A stretch of 64,000 bases of DNA from JBMHDW01 sp049889175 (GTDB taxonomy: Bacteria > Pseudomonadota > Gammaproteobacteria > Comchoanobacterales > Comchoanobacteraceae), in NCBI GenBank assembly GCA_049889175.1, contig JBMHDW010000012.1, positions 1-64,000 of the forward strand, written 5' to 3'. Of the stretch, positions 1-8,384 are shown one piece after another (the stretch's first letter is position 1; each line of letters begins with the position of its first letter). The notes under the pieces are model-generated. The model was not told the DNA's origin and did not search any database. It worked only from the letters and a program-made list of their open reading frames with translations. Made by a program: the position numbers and the translations under genes.

Positions 1-1
1 A

Positions 2-133
2 GACTTATCTCAAGCGGTAATTTGGTATCAAAAAGCAGCAGAGCAAGGGGATGTGGGTGCTCAAGTTAGGATTTTTATTATTAAGTTTAACAATATTATT
101 AGTTGGATTAAGTCGAAGTTCAATATTGATTAG
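2..133 (+). CDS. C-terminal end of a Sel1-repeat protein (5' truncated by window)
   Basis: An open frame enters at the window edge and ends with TAG at 131-133. It encodes the end of one Sel1 repeat (DLSQAVIWYQKAAEQG) and then a short hydrophobic and basic tail ending in KSKFNID. Sel1 repeats form paired helices that act as protein-binding scaffolds. The first 70 bases are almost identical in DNA to part of the next gene (about 960-1030), so the two genes are recent tandem relatives. The start and any signal peptide lie outside the window. The repeat assignment is confident; the function of the whole protein cannot be judged. Confidence 0.7.
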   Translation, partial: DLSQAVIWYQKAAEQGDVGAQVRIFIIKFNNIISWIKSKFNID

Positions 134-276
134 TGTGAAAATTTATAGCGTAATTAAAATAGTCAAAATGAATGGTTTATTGTCTATGTAATTTAGCCCA
201 TATTGTATATTAACTCATTAAAATCATGTCTTTAATAATAATTTGTACTATAACATAATTAAGACAAGGAGTGATG

Positions 277-1737
277 ATGAGATATTGTACAATAATTATG
301 CTGATGTTGTTATGGGGATCAGGTAATGCAGGTGATCAGAATAGTGGTGTTAGCTTATCAATAACAGATCTTCAATCGGAAAGGACATTGAACATAATGT
401 TAAAAGATGAAGAAGTTGAAATAGTTGTACCAAGTAATGATGAAATAACAAAATTACATGAAGAAGCAATAGAAGATAGAACAGGGGAAGCAGCCTTTGA
501 ATTAGCCTCTCTGTATTACGAAGGTAATGGTGTTTCCAAAAATATAAATGAAGCTACAAAGTGGTATCAACTTTCTGCAGACAGAGGTTTTGCCAAGTCA
601 CAGTATAATTTGGGCTTGATATTAGTAATTAAAAAAGACTTTAAAAACGCCTTAAAATGGCTTCGAATGGCAGCAGATCAAAGTTTACCTGCAGCTTTTA
701 ATGCACTAGGAGTTATGCATGATGAAGGTTTGGGAGTAGAGAAAAATGATATAACAGCAATATTTTGGTACCAGAAAGCAGTGGATCAAGGTTTTATCCT
801 AGCCAATTATAACTTGGCATTGGTCTACTATGAAGGCCATGGAGTGGCACAAAGTTATACCAAAGCTATTGAGTATTTTACCAAGGCATCAGAGCAAGGG
901 TTAGCAGAAGCTCAGTTTAATCTAGGATTTATTTATAAAAAGGGTCAAGGAGTGGCTCCAGACTTATCTCAAGCAGTAAAGTGGTATCAAGAAGCAGCAG
1001 AGCAAGGGCTTGCTGAAGCACAGAACAATCTAGGCGCGATGTATATTCAAGGTCAAGGAGTGGACCTAGACTTATCTAAAGCGATTGATATGTTTGAAAA
1101 AGCAGCAGCGCAAAATGATCCAGGTGCTCAGACCAATCTAGGCGTGATTTATCAAAAGGGTCTAGGAGTGGCTCAAGACTTCTTAGAAGCAGCCAAATGG
1201 TATGAAAAAGCAGCTAACCAAGGTGATAAAGTAGCGCAGAATAATCTAGGAGTGATGTATGAGGTAGGAGAAGGAGTGGAGGAAGACTTCTCTAAAGCGT
1301 TTAAGTTGTTTAAAAAAGCAGCGGATAAAGGTCTTGTGCAAGCGCAATACAATCTAGGTATGTTACATAAGGACACTTATTATCTTTGGAAAAAAGATCC
1401 ACTTGGCTATTCAGAATTAAATAAATATTTTGATTTAACAGTTGAACATTTTAAAAAAGCAGCAGAAAAAGGTCATGTGGAGTCATTATATAATCTTGGT
1501 TTAATATATGAAGAAGTTAATGAATTAGAAAAATCTGCTTATTGGTATGAACAAGCAGCAAATTTAGAGCATGGTTTATCGCAGTACAAAATCGGTATTG
1601 CGTACTACACTGGCGATGGCGTAGATAAAGATAAAGAAAAAGGAAAAAGTTGGTTAATAAAAGCTGAAGAGCAAGGAAATGATAGGGCAATAGAGGCCTT
1701 AAGAAAAATAAGAGATTGGGAGTTATCTCATCAATAG
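277..1737 (+). CDS. secreted Sel1-like repeat (SLR) protein
   Basis: This encodes a protein of about 486 aa. The frame opens with GTG 271, ATG 274 and ATG 277. I chose ATG 277 because AAGGAG at 266-271 then has a 5-base spacer. A signal peptide is visible (MRYCTIIMLMLLWGSGNA, cleavage after GNA), so the protein is exported. The rest is about eleven Sel1 repeats of roughly 36 aa, each with the pattern A-x-NLG-x-x-Y-x-x-G-x-GV-x-x-D-x-x-x-A-x-x-W-x-x-x-A-A-x-x-G. One repeat near residue 370 is stretched by an insertion. There is no catalytic domain. In intracellular gammaproteobacteria such proteins often mediate contacts with host or envelope partners, but the partner here is unknown. The repeats are similar enough at DNA level to recombine with the neighbouring partial gene. 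Confidence 0.9.
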   Translation: MRYCTIIMLMLLWGSGNAGDQNSGVSLSITDLQSERTLNIMLKDEEVEIVVPSNDEITKLHEEAIEDRTGEAAFELASLYYEGNGVSKNINEATKWYQLSADRGFAKSQYNLGLILVIKKDFKNALKWLRMAADQSLPAAFNALGVMHDEGLGVEKNDITAIFWYQKAVDQGFILANYNLALVYYEGHGVAQSYTKAIEYFTKASEQGLAEAQFNLGFIYKKGQGVAPDLSQAVKWYQEAAEQGLAEAQNNLGAMYIQGQGVDLDLSKAIDMFEKAAAQNDPGAQTNLGVIYQKGLGVAQDFLEAAKWYEKAANQGDKVAQNNLGVMYEVGEGVEEDFSKAFKLFKKAADKGLVQAQYNLGMLHKDTYYLWKKDPLGYSELNKYFDLTVEHFKKAAEKGHVESLYNLGLIYEEVNELEKSAYWYEQAANLEHGLSQYKIGIAYYTGDGVDKDKEKGKSWLIKAEEQGNDRAIEALRKIRDWELSHQ

Positions 1738-2084
1738 AAGGTACAGTAAGGTATTTTACACAATCAAAATAAATGATATGTCATTGAGTCTCTATGATAC
1801 ATCAATCATATAAAAACATGATTTCAAAATTTTTGATAATGTAAGTTTTTAAATATTTTTTCTTGTGTTGGAATGATAGCAAAAGATTTTATTTACTCAT
1901 CAATTTATTAAGATTAATCTTTAACAATTTTGCTAATTTGAAAATCATTTTTAACAGTTTTTTTTAATGGTCAATGGTGAACTAGGATTACCTGAATGAT
2001 GCATTATTATTTTAAATACCGTTAATAACATGATAGGTTCTGATTGCATTATTTCATAAATAGCGCATAATAAATGCGGAAATA
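1738..2084. other. AT-rich intergenic gap between the Sel1 gene and murB
   Basis: About 350 bases without a credible ORF. It holds only a weak 6-bp inverted repeat (AATCAT/ATGATT) near 1807-1826, with no T-run directly after it, and several A/T tracts. The only recognisable signal is the promoter candidate just before murB. No RNA gene was recognised. Confidence 0.5.
2044..2071 (+). promoter_or_regulatory. candidate sigma70 promoter for murB-ddl
   Basis: TTGCAT (2044-2049), a 16-base spacer and CATAAT (2066-2071). Transcription would start near 2078, giving a very short leader. Promoter strength is unknown. Confidence 0.45.
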
Positions 2085-2948
2085 ATGATTATGTTTCAAC
2101 ACAACGTTAACATCAAAAAAATGAATTCTTGGGGTATAGCCAGTACGGTGACTTATTTTGCTGAACCTCAAGATGAGTATGAGCTACAAAAAATACTAAA
2201 AGGTAGTCCAAGTAATGTGCCTAGGTATTTCCTTGGTCTAGGTAGTAATATATTACCTGCTGAAGATCAACTAGATGTTGTGGTGGTAAGGATGCGTCGT
2301 TGCTTGCAAAACATTCAGTATTCTAGTGAGAGAATTGGTATTGATGCAGGTGTCAGTTGTGCTAAGGTTGCAAAAATGATGCTATCTAAAGGTCACCGTG
2401 ATGCTGTTTTTTTTGCAGGTATTCCTGGAACCATGGGTGGTGCATTAAGAATGAATGCAGGTGCATTTGGTGGTGAAACCTGGCGATATTGTTTGGGTGT
2501 AGATTGTTTGGATGAGCGTGGCCACTTTGTGCATGTTCGTCGAGATGAGCTTAAGATCAGTTACCGCCAAATCAGTTTGCCTAAAGACTGGTGTATTATT
2601 AGAGGTTGGTTTTCATTTCCATCTAAGCCTGGAGAAGCGAATTTAATTGCTTCTCTACTTCAATCTAGAATGACCAAACAACCTATTGGTCAGCGAAGCT
2701 GCGGCTCTGTTTTTAAAAACCCCACAAATCATTATGCTGCAGAGTTAATTGATTCTTTAGGATTGAAGGGTTTACAAGAAGGTGAGATTGCTATTTCTGA
2801 GAAACATGCTAACTTTATGATTAACCATGGTCATGCAAGTGGTCAGGAAACATTGAAGTTAATGCGTCATGTACAAGATCTTGTAGCGCAGCACTATGGT
2901 ATTTTGTTGGAACCAGAGGTTATCATATGGGAAAACCAGAAGTCTTAA
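2085..2948 (+). CDS. murB: UDP-N-acetylenolpyruvoylglucosamine reductase
   Basis: MurB reduces UDP-GlcNAc-enolpyruvate to UDP-MurNAc with NADPH and bound FAD, in cytosolic peptidoglycan precursor synthesis. The FAD-domain signatures are visible (GLGSNIL near residue 53, GIPGTMGG, NAGAFGG). The catalytic serine is S208 in SCGSVFKNP, and the C-terminal glutamate lies in EPEVIIWE. The length of 287 aa and the SCGSVFKNP form fit type II MurB, which lacks the extra loop of the E. coli type I enzyme. The start could be ATG 2085 or ATG 2091, and GCGGA at 2076-2080 could serve either. The 3' end overlaps ddl by 22 bases, so the two are probably translationally coupled. murC is not upstream; the neighbour on that side is a Sel1 gene. 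Confidence 0.95.
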   Translation: MIMFQHNVNIKKMNSWGIASTVTYFAEPQDEYELQKILKGSPSNVPRYFLGLGSNILPAEDQLDVVVVRMRRCLQNIQYSSERIGIDAGVSCAKVAKMMLSKGHRDAVFFAGIPGTMGGALRMNAGAFGGETWRYCLGVDCLDERGHFVHVRRDELKISYRQISLPKDWCIIRGWFSFPSKPGEANLIASLLQSRMTKQPIGQRSCGSVFKNPTNHYAAELIDSLGLKGLQEGEIAISEKHANFMINHGHASGQETLKLMRHVQDLVAQHYGILLEPEVIIWENQKS

Positions 2949-3856
2949 TTTTAATGGGTGGTATGGGGCTTGAGCGTGAGGTGTCGTTAAAGTCAGGTCG
3001 TGCTGTATTTCAAGCTGTACAACAACAGTTTCAATCTTCATTGATGGATGTTACTGATGTCTCTCAATTGCCCGAAATGCTAATAGAGCAATCACCTGAT
3101 GTGGTGTTTAACTTAATGCATGGAGATATGGGTGAAGATGGTCATGTTGCTGCACTATGTCAGCTGATGGGAATTGCTTATGTGGGAAGTCAGGTTTTAG
3201 CATCATCTGTGGCTATGGATAAAATCAGTACAAAGAGCTTATTATTACAGCAATCATGTCAAACGCTGCCTTTTAAACAGGTTAAATACCATCATGATTT
3301 AGATTGGTGTTTAGAATCATTTGGTCTGCCGTTGTGTATTAAGCCTAGTCAAGAAGGATCAAGTGTTGGGGTTCATCGAGTGAACTCTAAAGAAGCATTA
3401 TATCATGCTTATGAGTTGCTGAACCAAACCTATGATCGCATTATGGTTGAGCCTTGGATTCAAGGTCGTGAATTTGCGGTTGGTCTATTAATGGGGCGAG
3501 CATTACCGGTCATCGAAATCAAGCCTAAAGCACTGTTTTATGATTATGATGCTAAATATAAGCGCAGTGATACAACATATGAAGTGTTGTATGAGGATGC
3601 AAGTTGTGATTTGTCAATGATTCATCGTGAAGCTCACCGCGCAGCTGATATTCTTGGTATTAGGGATTGGGGGCGCATTGACTTTTTGGTTAAAGGTCAA
3701 GATGCTTGGATATTGGAGGCCAACACCATTCCTGGCATGACTGAGCGCAGCTTATTGCCGATGGCAGCCCAAGCAGATGGCTTGAGTTATCAAGAGCTCG
3801 TGGTCGGTTTAATTCAACATGCTTGGCGTAGGTGCCAGGAAAAACAAAATATTTAA
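2927..3856 (+). CDS. ddl: D-alanine--D-alanine ligase
   Basis: An ATP-grasp ligase that joins two D-alanines for the peptidoglycan stem peptide in the cytosol. The protein is 309 aa, typical of DdlB. Visible motifs are the N-terminal MGGMGLEREVSLKSG, the ATP-binding loop EGSSVGV, GREFAVG, and the metal/D-Ala2 site EANTIPGMT near the C-terminus. The start lies inside murB (22-base overlap), which indicates coupling. In most gammaproteobacteria ftsQ-ftsA-ftsZ follow ddlB. Here an unrelated orphan gene begins 57 bases later behind a strong ribosome-binding site, so the division cluster is interrupted. Confidence 0.95.
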   Translation: MGKPEVLILMGGMGLEREVSLKSGRAVFQAVQQQFQSSLMDVTDVSQLPEMLIEQSPDVVFNLMHGDMGEDGHVAALCQLMGIAYVGSQVLASSVAMDKISTKSLLLQQSCQTLPFKQVKYHHDLDWCLESFGLPLCIKPSQEGSSVGVHRVNSKEALYHAYELLNQTYDRIMVEPWIQGREFAVGLLMGRALPVIEIKPKALFYDYDAKYKRSDTTYEVLYEDASCDLSMIHREAHRAADILGIRDWGRIDFLVKGQDAWILEANTIPGMTERSLLPMAAQADGLSYQELVVGLIQHAWRRCQEKQNI

Positions 3857-3913
3857 TCACCGTATTTTAGTCTCGAGATATATCTCCTATCCTGCATACA
3901 AAGGAGGGGCGTT

Positions 3914-5986
3914 ATGTCAGTTGAAGATCAAGTTGCTCGTTATCACGAATTATTAGCATTAGAAATTGATGCACTACCGATGTTATCTGCAGCAGAAACC
4001 AGAACAGATCTTATGTTTATCGAGGGGCGGCACTTAGGTCATCTAACGATCGATAGAGAAGACTTATTGACGATGAGCCGGGTGGTTCATTGGCAAGAAC
4101 AGTTGGTCGCTTTATCCAGTCAACCCATGAGCAAGATAAGTCACCAAAGATGTCAAAATACATTGCATAAAATCAATGTGATGAAATCAAGAAAATGGGC
4201 GTTATATCTCGCAACAGGTGGTTGTTATATTGATTGGCAAGACTACTGGGCGAGACAACCCATCAGTGAGGTAAACAGATCATTATTATTGCCTGTGTAT
4301 CATGATCATTTTCATATCCCATATTATCGTATCGATCAGCAATGGTATTGGTTGCCAAAGTCTTTTGATAGAACGTTCATCACTCTTACCGATACAGCAT
4401 GGCCATGGTTTCAGAGAGGTCACCATGCACGCTATTTATTAATACATGAGACATTATGTGATATGAAATTAATGGGGCAGATTGATGCACTTATTGCCAT
4501 GGACGAACCCTATCTTGATCAATGGGAAGATTATCTTGAAGAGGTTGATGTCATGATACGTCAATTAGAAAATGAACAAATAAGGGTACAACAATTAATG
4601 TCATCATTATGGTGGCTTTTTAGCGGATTTGCCCGAAAAGTACTCAACAAATGGCTAATGGCTGTGAGGGAGCGTCAGAAAGAATTAATAAAAAAAATAG
4701 CAGATCAATTAACCAAGGTGCTTGAGAGAGATGTTCTGTATGGTGATCATTTACTGGCATTAATGCACATGATTAAGAAGATACCGAATGATCATGCTCA
4801 GATGAATGAAGTGTATACTTTGTTGTCACAGCAAGTTTCAAAGCAAAATCATGAAGGTGTTACAGTCATTTGGCAAAAAATAATGGCTGATAAAGGGATT
4901 GCCATAGCACAAAATGCATTAACAAAGGAGACGGTTAAGAAAAAACACTGGCGATCATTGATCATTGATGCGGTGAATAGGCAGAGCTGGCACTTAGTGG
5001 AATGTGTTTATTGGTCACGAGAGTGGGGTAAATCAATGTTTCAATATTTTGATGAGGCACTCATGAGTATGATGACTGCACTCAGGCAACACCCATTTTG
5101 GCTAAGGGTTTTGGGACATAAGTCTTCAATACCAAAAGTACTCACCTTGAAAAGTTCAGTAATGCAGTCTGTGTATTTAAGGCAGGATGAGTACTGGCAG
5201 TCTTGGTTAAAAAAAACCGACAGAATGGATGATTATCATCAAGCAAAAGCGCATTGGGTTATCGCGCAATGGCAAAATGGCAAAAGAGATCATAACATGA
5301 TGTCAACAGATGATTTCATAAGTTGTATCAAACATGATGATGCGTTAAAAAAACAAATACGACAGGATTTAATTGGGCGATTGACCTGTGTCATGAGTGA
5401 TGAAGGGCAGTATTTTGAATGTGAAGTGATGCATGACATAACAGTTGCTATTTTCCAAAATGACAGAGAAGTCATGTCGATACTAAGTGTTCAATGTCAC
5501 TTAAGAGCAATCAGTCATGACCTTGTTCATGGATGTGATGATGTGAAAGAGCATTTTAAAATGATCAGTGATCTGGTCAAACATCTAAATGGATCATCAT
5601 TATGGATACAAAAGTCACTCGGTATGATGATAAAACAATGCTTTCAATGTGATGAAATGTTTGAACAAAAGGGGATCCCTCTCATGCAGCAAATAGTGAA
5701 AGAGTGTCCATCACTGTTCTCATCATATTTTAAACAGTATGTGAATCATTATGACCAAATATCCAATGATATTTTATCTTTGGGTGCATTTGATCAAGGA
5801 AGAACATTGTCTTCATATCAATTGATCATGAGTGTCGGTCAGCAAGGTCTATTAACTCGTTTTCAACGAGAGATAGCATGGCGGCAATGTTTATTGACGT
5901 CACACTTAGAAGATCAACAAAAGCAGTCATTATTAGCTGTTTATGAAAAAAATGGCTGGGACATTCAAACAACGGTAGTGTTATGA
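3914..5986 (+). CDS. orphan 690-aa protein, Trp/His/Gln-rich, probably cytosolic
   Basis: I do not recognise this protein. The start ATG has an unusually strong Shine-Dalgarno (AAGGAGG at about 3900-3906). There is no signal peptide and no clear membrane segment. It is rich in W, H, Q and M and is predicted by eye to be mostly helical. Around residues 215-260 there is a charged stretch (EEVDVMIRQLENEQIRVQQL) followed by the hydrophobic MSSLWWLFSGFARKVLNKW, which might be amphipathic or membrane-associating. Its last 4 bases (ATGA) overlap the start of the next gene, so the two are a coupled pair. A 12-bp perfect palindrome (GAGATATATCTC, 3875-3886) lies just upstream. No catalytic motif was found. 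It could be an effector or a structural protein, but that is a guess. Confidence 0.8.
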   Translation: MSVEDQVARYHELLALEIDALPMLSAAETRTDLMFIEGRHLGHLTIDREDLLTMSRVVHWQEQLVALSSQPMSKISHQRCQNTLHKINVMKSRKWALYLATGGCYIDWQDYWARQPISEVNRSLLLPVYHDHFHIPYYRIDQQWYWLPKSFDRTFITLTDTAWPWFQRGHHARYLLIHETLCDMKLMGQIDALIAMDEPYLDQWEDYLEEVDVMIRQLENEQIRVQQLMSSLWWLFSGFARKVLNKWLMAVRERQKELIKKIADQLTKVLERDVLYGDHLLALMHMIKKIPNDHAQMNEVYTLLSQQVSKQNHEGVTVIWQKIMADKGIAIAQNALTKETVKKKHWRSLIIDAVNRQSWHLVECVYWSREWGKSMFQYFDEALMSMMTALRQHPFWLRVLGHKSSIPKVLTLKSSVMQSVYLRQDEYWQSWLKKTDRMDDYHQAKAHWVIAQWQNGKRDHNMMSTDDFISCIKHDDALKKQIRQDLIGRLTCVMSDEGQYFECEVMHDITVAIFQNDREVMSILSVQCHLRAISHDLVHGCDDVKEHFKMISDLVKHLNGSSLWIQKSLGMMIKQCFQCDEMFEQKGIPLMQQIVKECPSLFSSYFKQYVNHYDQISNDILSLGAFDQGRTLSSYQLIMSVGQQGLLTRFQREIAWRQCLLTSHLEDQQKQSLLAVYEKNGWDIQTTVVL

Positions 5987-6609
5987 GAACGGTTCATGAG
6001 CGATTAATTGAGATGGTGCAACATTATCGTGATGATGCTTGTTTTAGAAGTGGTGCCATTAGCCCAGTTAGAGAAGGGCACCTACAATTTTTAATTAAGT
6101 TAAAAGAAACAACCCATTCTGAGAGTATGTTACTCACACGATTAAAGGAATTTACCAAACATATGCCAATCAAAAGCAGGTGGTATACTCTATGGCTGGT
6201 AAGTTATAAGAGTTTACTTCAACAGTATGTACAAATGGTTATTGATGAATACGATCTTGATCGCTTAAGGAGTAAATTACGTGAAGATCAATTGAATTTA
6301 ACTAGTTTATTGGCAAAAAAACATAATGACTACCAGTGCAAAATAAAACATAATCAACAAAGGATTGAATTAAAATACCAAGAGTTAGTTCAAAACAAAG
6401 ACAATGAAATAGCCCAACTCAAAAAGAGTTTAGAGAAATATCATGATGAGAATCAACTTTTACGCCAACAATATGCCCGTGTTCTTGATGAGTTATTACA
6501 TCTCAAACAACAATCAATGTTACTTCCAAAAGTTCAGCAAAATTTGCCATTACACGGTATGACAGTGGAGCCACTTATGATTATGGATCATAAAAATAGT
6601 GTGGTTTAA
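5983..6609 (+). CDS. orphan 208-aa coiled-coil protein, coupled to upstream gene
   Basis: I do not recognise this protein. Its ATG overlaps the TGA of the 690-aa gene (ATGA at 5983-5986), implying translational coupling and probably a joint function. Residues 1-80 look globular and helical. Residues of about 85-175 are a charged heptad-like coiled coil (DLDRLRSKLREDQLNLTSL, then NQQRIELKYQELVQNKDNEI and LKKSLEKYHDENQLLRQQY). The C-terminus is a short non-charged tail. There is no export signal. The coiled coil suggests an oligomerising partner or chaperone-like subunit for the upstream product; this is inference. Confidence 0.75.
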   Translation: MRTVHERLIEMVQHYRDDACFRSGAISPVREGHLQFLIKLKETTHSESMLLTRLKEFTKHMPIKSRWYTLWLVSYKSLLQQYVQMVIDEYDLDRLRSKLREDQLNLTSLLAKKHNDYQCKIKHNQQRIELKYQELVQNKDNEIAQLKKSLEKYHDENQLLRQQYARVLDELLHLKQQSMLLPKVQQNLPLHGMTVEPLMIMDHKNSVV

Positions 6610-6697
6610 TGTTTGGTTAAAATAATTTAAATCAACTATTTCATGACAAATATGCATATCTGAACTATAAATATAAAATATCATAAAGAGGTATCAT

Positions 6698-7471
6698 ATG
6701 TCGGTATTAGGTTCAGTTCTAAGCGGTCTTATTCAGGCTGAAGATCCGTTCGGTAGTTTTCATAATGAAATGTTCACGAGCGGTGAGGATCAATTTGAAT
6801 TGGCAAAAATCTATGAGCATGGAAAGGGTGTTTCCAAAGATGAAAATCTAGCATTATATTGGCTATCTAAGGCTGCTGAAAATGGTCATTGTGATGCTTA
6901 TTATGAATTGGGTAAAGTAGCTGAAACACCGGAAATCAGTTATTACTTTTATTCAAAAGCGATTAGTCAATGTGATCATGATCAGGCTTACTATGAAATG
7001 GGAATGCTCTACTACAGTATAGATGACTATGGAAATATTCCGGCATACGAGCGTATGAAAATCGCTCAGCAATATTTCTCACAGTCAGACACAGGAGAGG
7101 CAAACTATCAATTGGGCCTAATGGGGTTATTTGATGTTGAAAATTCAGAAGAATACAAAACAGTATTAGAATATATGCTTGTATCTGATGATTACCAAAC
7201 AAAGTTAGAATATATGCAAAAAGCAGCTGATGATTACCAGCATGATGGCGCAAAGAATTGGTTAGCTGATTTCCATTTTCAACGAGGTAAGCTTATGTTG
7301 TCTAATGAGGATTGGAAATTGGATGATGATGACTGGAAATTGGATGATGCAATGTGTGAATTTAATAAATCCATTCAATATGGAAATTATTTCAAACCAA
7401 CTTTATATTTTTTGGGGACCTATATTTATAGTGGGATGAATGAATCGAGTTTAACATATTGTGGCATCTGA
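6698..7471 (+). CDS. Sel1/TPR-like repeat protein, paralogue of next gene
   Basis: A 257-aa protein. The short N-terminus MSVLGSVLSGLIQAEDPF resembles a weak signal peptide (possible cut after IQA). Two clear Sel1 units follow at residues of about 30-85 (QFELAKIYEHGKGVSKDENL, then YYELGKVAETPEISYYFYSK), followed by degenerate repeats. An AGAGG Shine-Dalgarno precedes the ATG. Near residue 205 a 7-residue unit is tandemly duplicated (DWKLDDD/DWKLDDA, DNA 7310-7351). The next gene shares its N-terminal pattern (FHxxxxxSGxDQ...LxxxY and CDAxYxLGK), so they are tandem duplicates 35 bases apart. Function unknown; probably a periplasmic or secreted scaffold. Confidence 0.8.
   Translation: MSVLGSVLSGLIQAEDPFGSFHNEMFTSGEDQFELAKIYEHGKGVSKDENLALYWLSKAAENGHCDAYYELGKVAETPEISYYFYSKAISQCDHDQAYYEMGMLYYSIDDYGNIPAYERMKIAQQYFSQSDTGEANYQLGLMGLFDVENSEEYKTVLEYMLVSDDYQTKLEYMQKAADDYQHDGAKNWLADFHFQRGKLMLSNEDWKLDDDDWKLDDAMCEFNKSIQYGNYFKPTLYFLGTYIYSGMNESSLTYCGI
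7310..7351 (+). repeat. 21-bp tandem duplication inside a coding region
   Basis: Two adjacent 21-base units (7310-7330 and 7331-7351), each starting GA(T/C)TGGAAATTGGATGAT, differ at three positions. They encode DWKLDDD and DWKLDDA, keep the frame and look like a recent slippage product. Confidence 0.85.
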
Positions 7472-7506
7472 TCATTGGTGTGATTTTAAATTGAAGGGGG
7501 GAGATT

Positions 7507-8286
7507 ATGAAAAGTTGGTTTAGCGTGATAGCAATGATAATGCATATAACAGCTTGGTCATCTTACGAGTCACTTTATGAATTTCATAAAGCAACTATTC
7601 ACAGTGGGATGGATCAAACTCGGCTTGGTGAATTATATCTATCAAAGGGTGATGAGGATGAGGCCATATATTTCCTGAATCAGGCAATTGAAAATCAATC
7701 TTGCGATGCAAATTATTTTTTGGGGAAGATTTATCATCAGAAAAAAGATCCTTCAGAAGCTAAGATTTATTATGACAGTCATATAGCGTGTAGTGTTGGT
7801 CAAGATAATGCTGATATTTCTAAAGTGCCTCTGGCAAGGATTTACCTGGAGGATGTTTCAGTAGGTAAGGCTGTTAGTGTGCTTGAGGGTAGTAGTAACG
7901 CTGAGAGTATGTACCTTCTCTCCGAGATATGGGAAGAAGGTAATTTTCTTAGAGGTGATAGTATTGTTCAAAAAGATTTGAATCTTGCAGCAGAACTATA
8001 TTTAAAAGCTATGCGGTTAAGTGGTGAGTATGAATGGTATTTTGGTTCTAATCCAAATGAAAAATATCGTCATTATGAGGATCCTCAGCATTACGCGGAA
8101 GCTATTGTGGACCCTGCGTATAGTATAGACAATGTTCAAGGGGTTTATAAACTTGCCAATATGTGGTTCTGGATTAGTGATATTGACATTGAATGGCATA
8201 TTGAAAGAATGATTGAGATGTTAGCAAAGAAACATTATATAAAAGCTAAAATATATCACACCTTATTTCAGTTAAGTTACCTATAA
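7507..8286 (+). CDS. secreted Sel1/TPR-like repeat protein
   Basis: A 259-aa protein with a convincing signal peptide (MKSWFSVIAMIMHITAWS) and a purine-rich ribosome site (GGGGGGAGA) before ATG 7507. After the signal come YESLYEFHKATIHSGMDQ and then degenerate Sel1/TPR units (RLGELYLSKGDEDEAIYFLN, CDANYFLGKIYHQKKDPSEA). The C-terminal half contains YLLSEIWEEGNF and LNLAAELYLKAMRLSGEYEW, which again are helix pairs. It is the tandem paralogue of the gene ending at 7471. It is probably periplasmic or secreted; the partner is unknown. The C-terminus ends soon after a hydrophobic stretch (AKIYHTLFQLSYL). Confidence 0.8.
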   Translation: MKSWFSVIAMIMHITAWSSYESLYEFHKATIHSGMDQTRLGELYLSKGDEDEAIYFLNQAIENQSCDANYFLGKIYHQKKDPSEAKIYYDSHIACSVGQDNADISKVPLARIYLEDVSVGKAVSVLEGSSNAESMYLLSEIWEEGNFLRGDSIVQKDLNLAAELYLKAMRLSGEYEWYFGSNPNEKYRHYEDPQHYAEAIVDPAYSIDNVQGVYKLANMWFWISDIDIEWHIERMIEMLAKKHYIKAKIYHTLFQLSYL

Positions 8287-8329
8287 AGAATGATGCTGCT
8301 TAATTTAAGGTGACATTAAAGATAGTGGC

Positions 8330-8358
8330 TTGACAAAAAATGCATTTTTATTCATAAT
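8330..8358 (+). promoter_or_regulatory. strong sigma70-type promoter for the large orphan operon
   Basis: A perfect -35 box TTGACA (8330-8335), a 17-base spacer and a -10 box CATAAT (8353-8358, five of six consensus). Transcription would start near 8365, 20 bases before ATG 8385. It is the only strong promoter seen ahead of the four packed genes that follow. Confidence 0.75.
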
Positions 8359-8384
8359 GTTCTGAATGAGTTGCAGGTTTTGTT

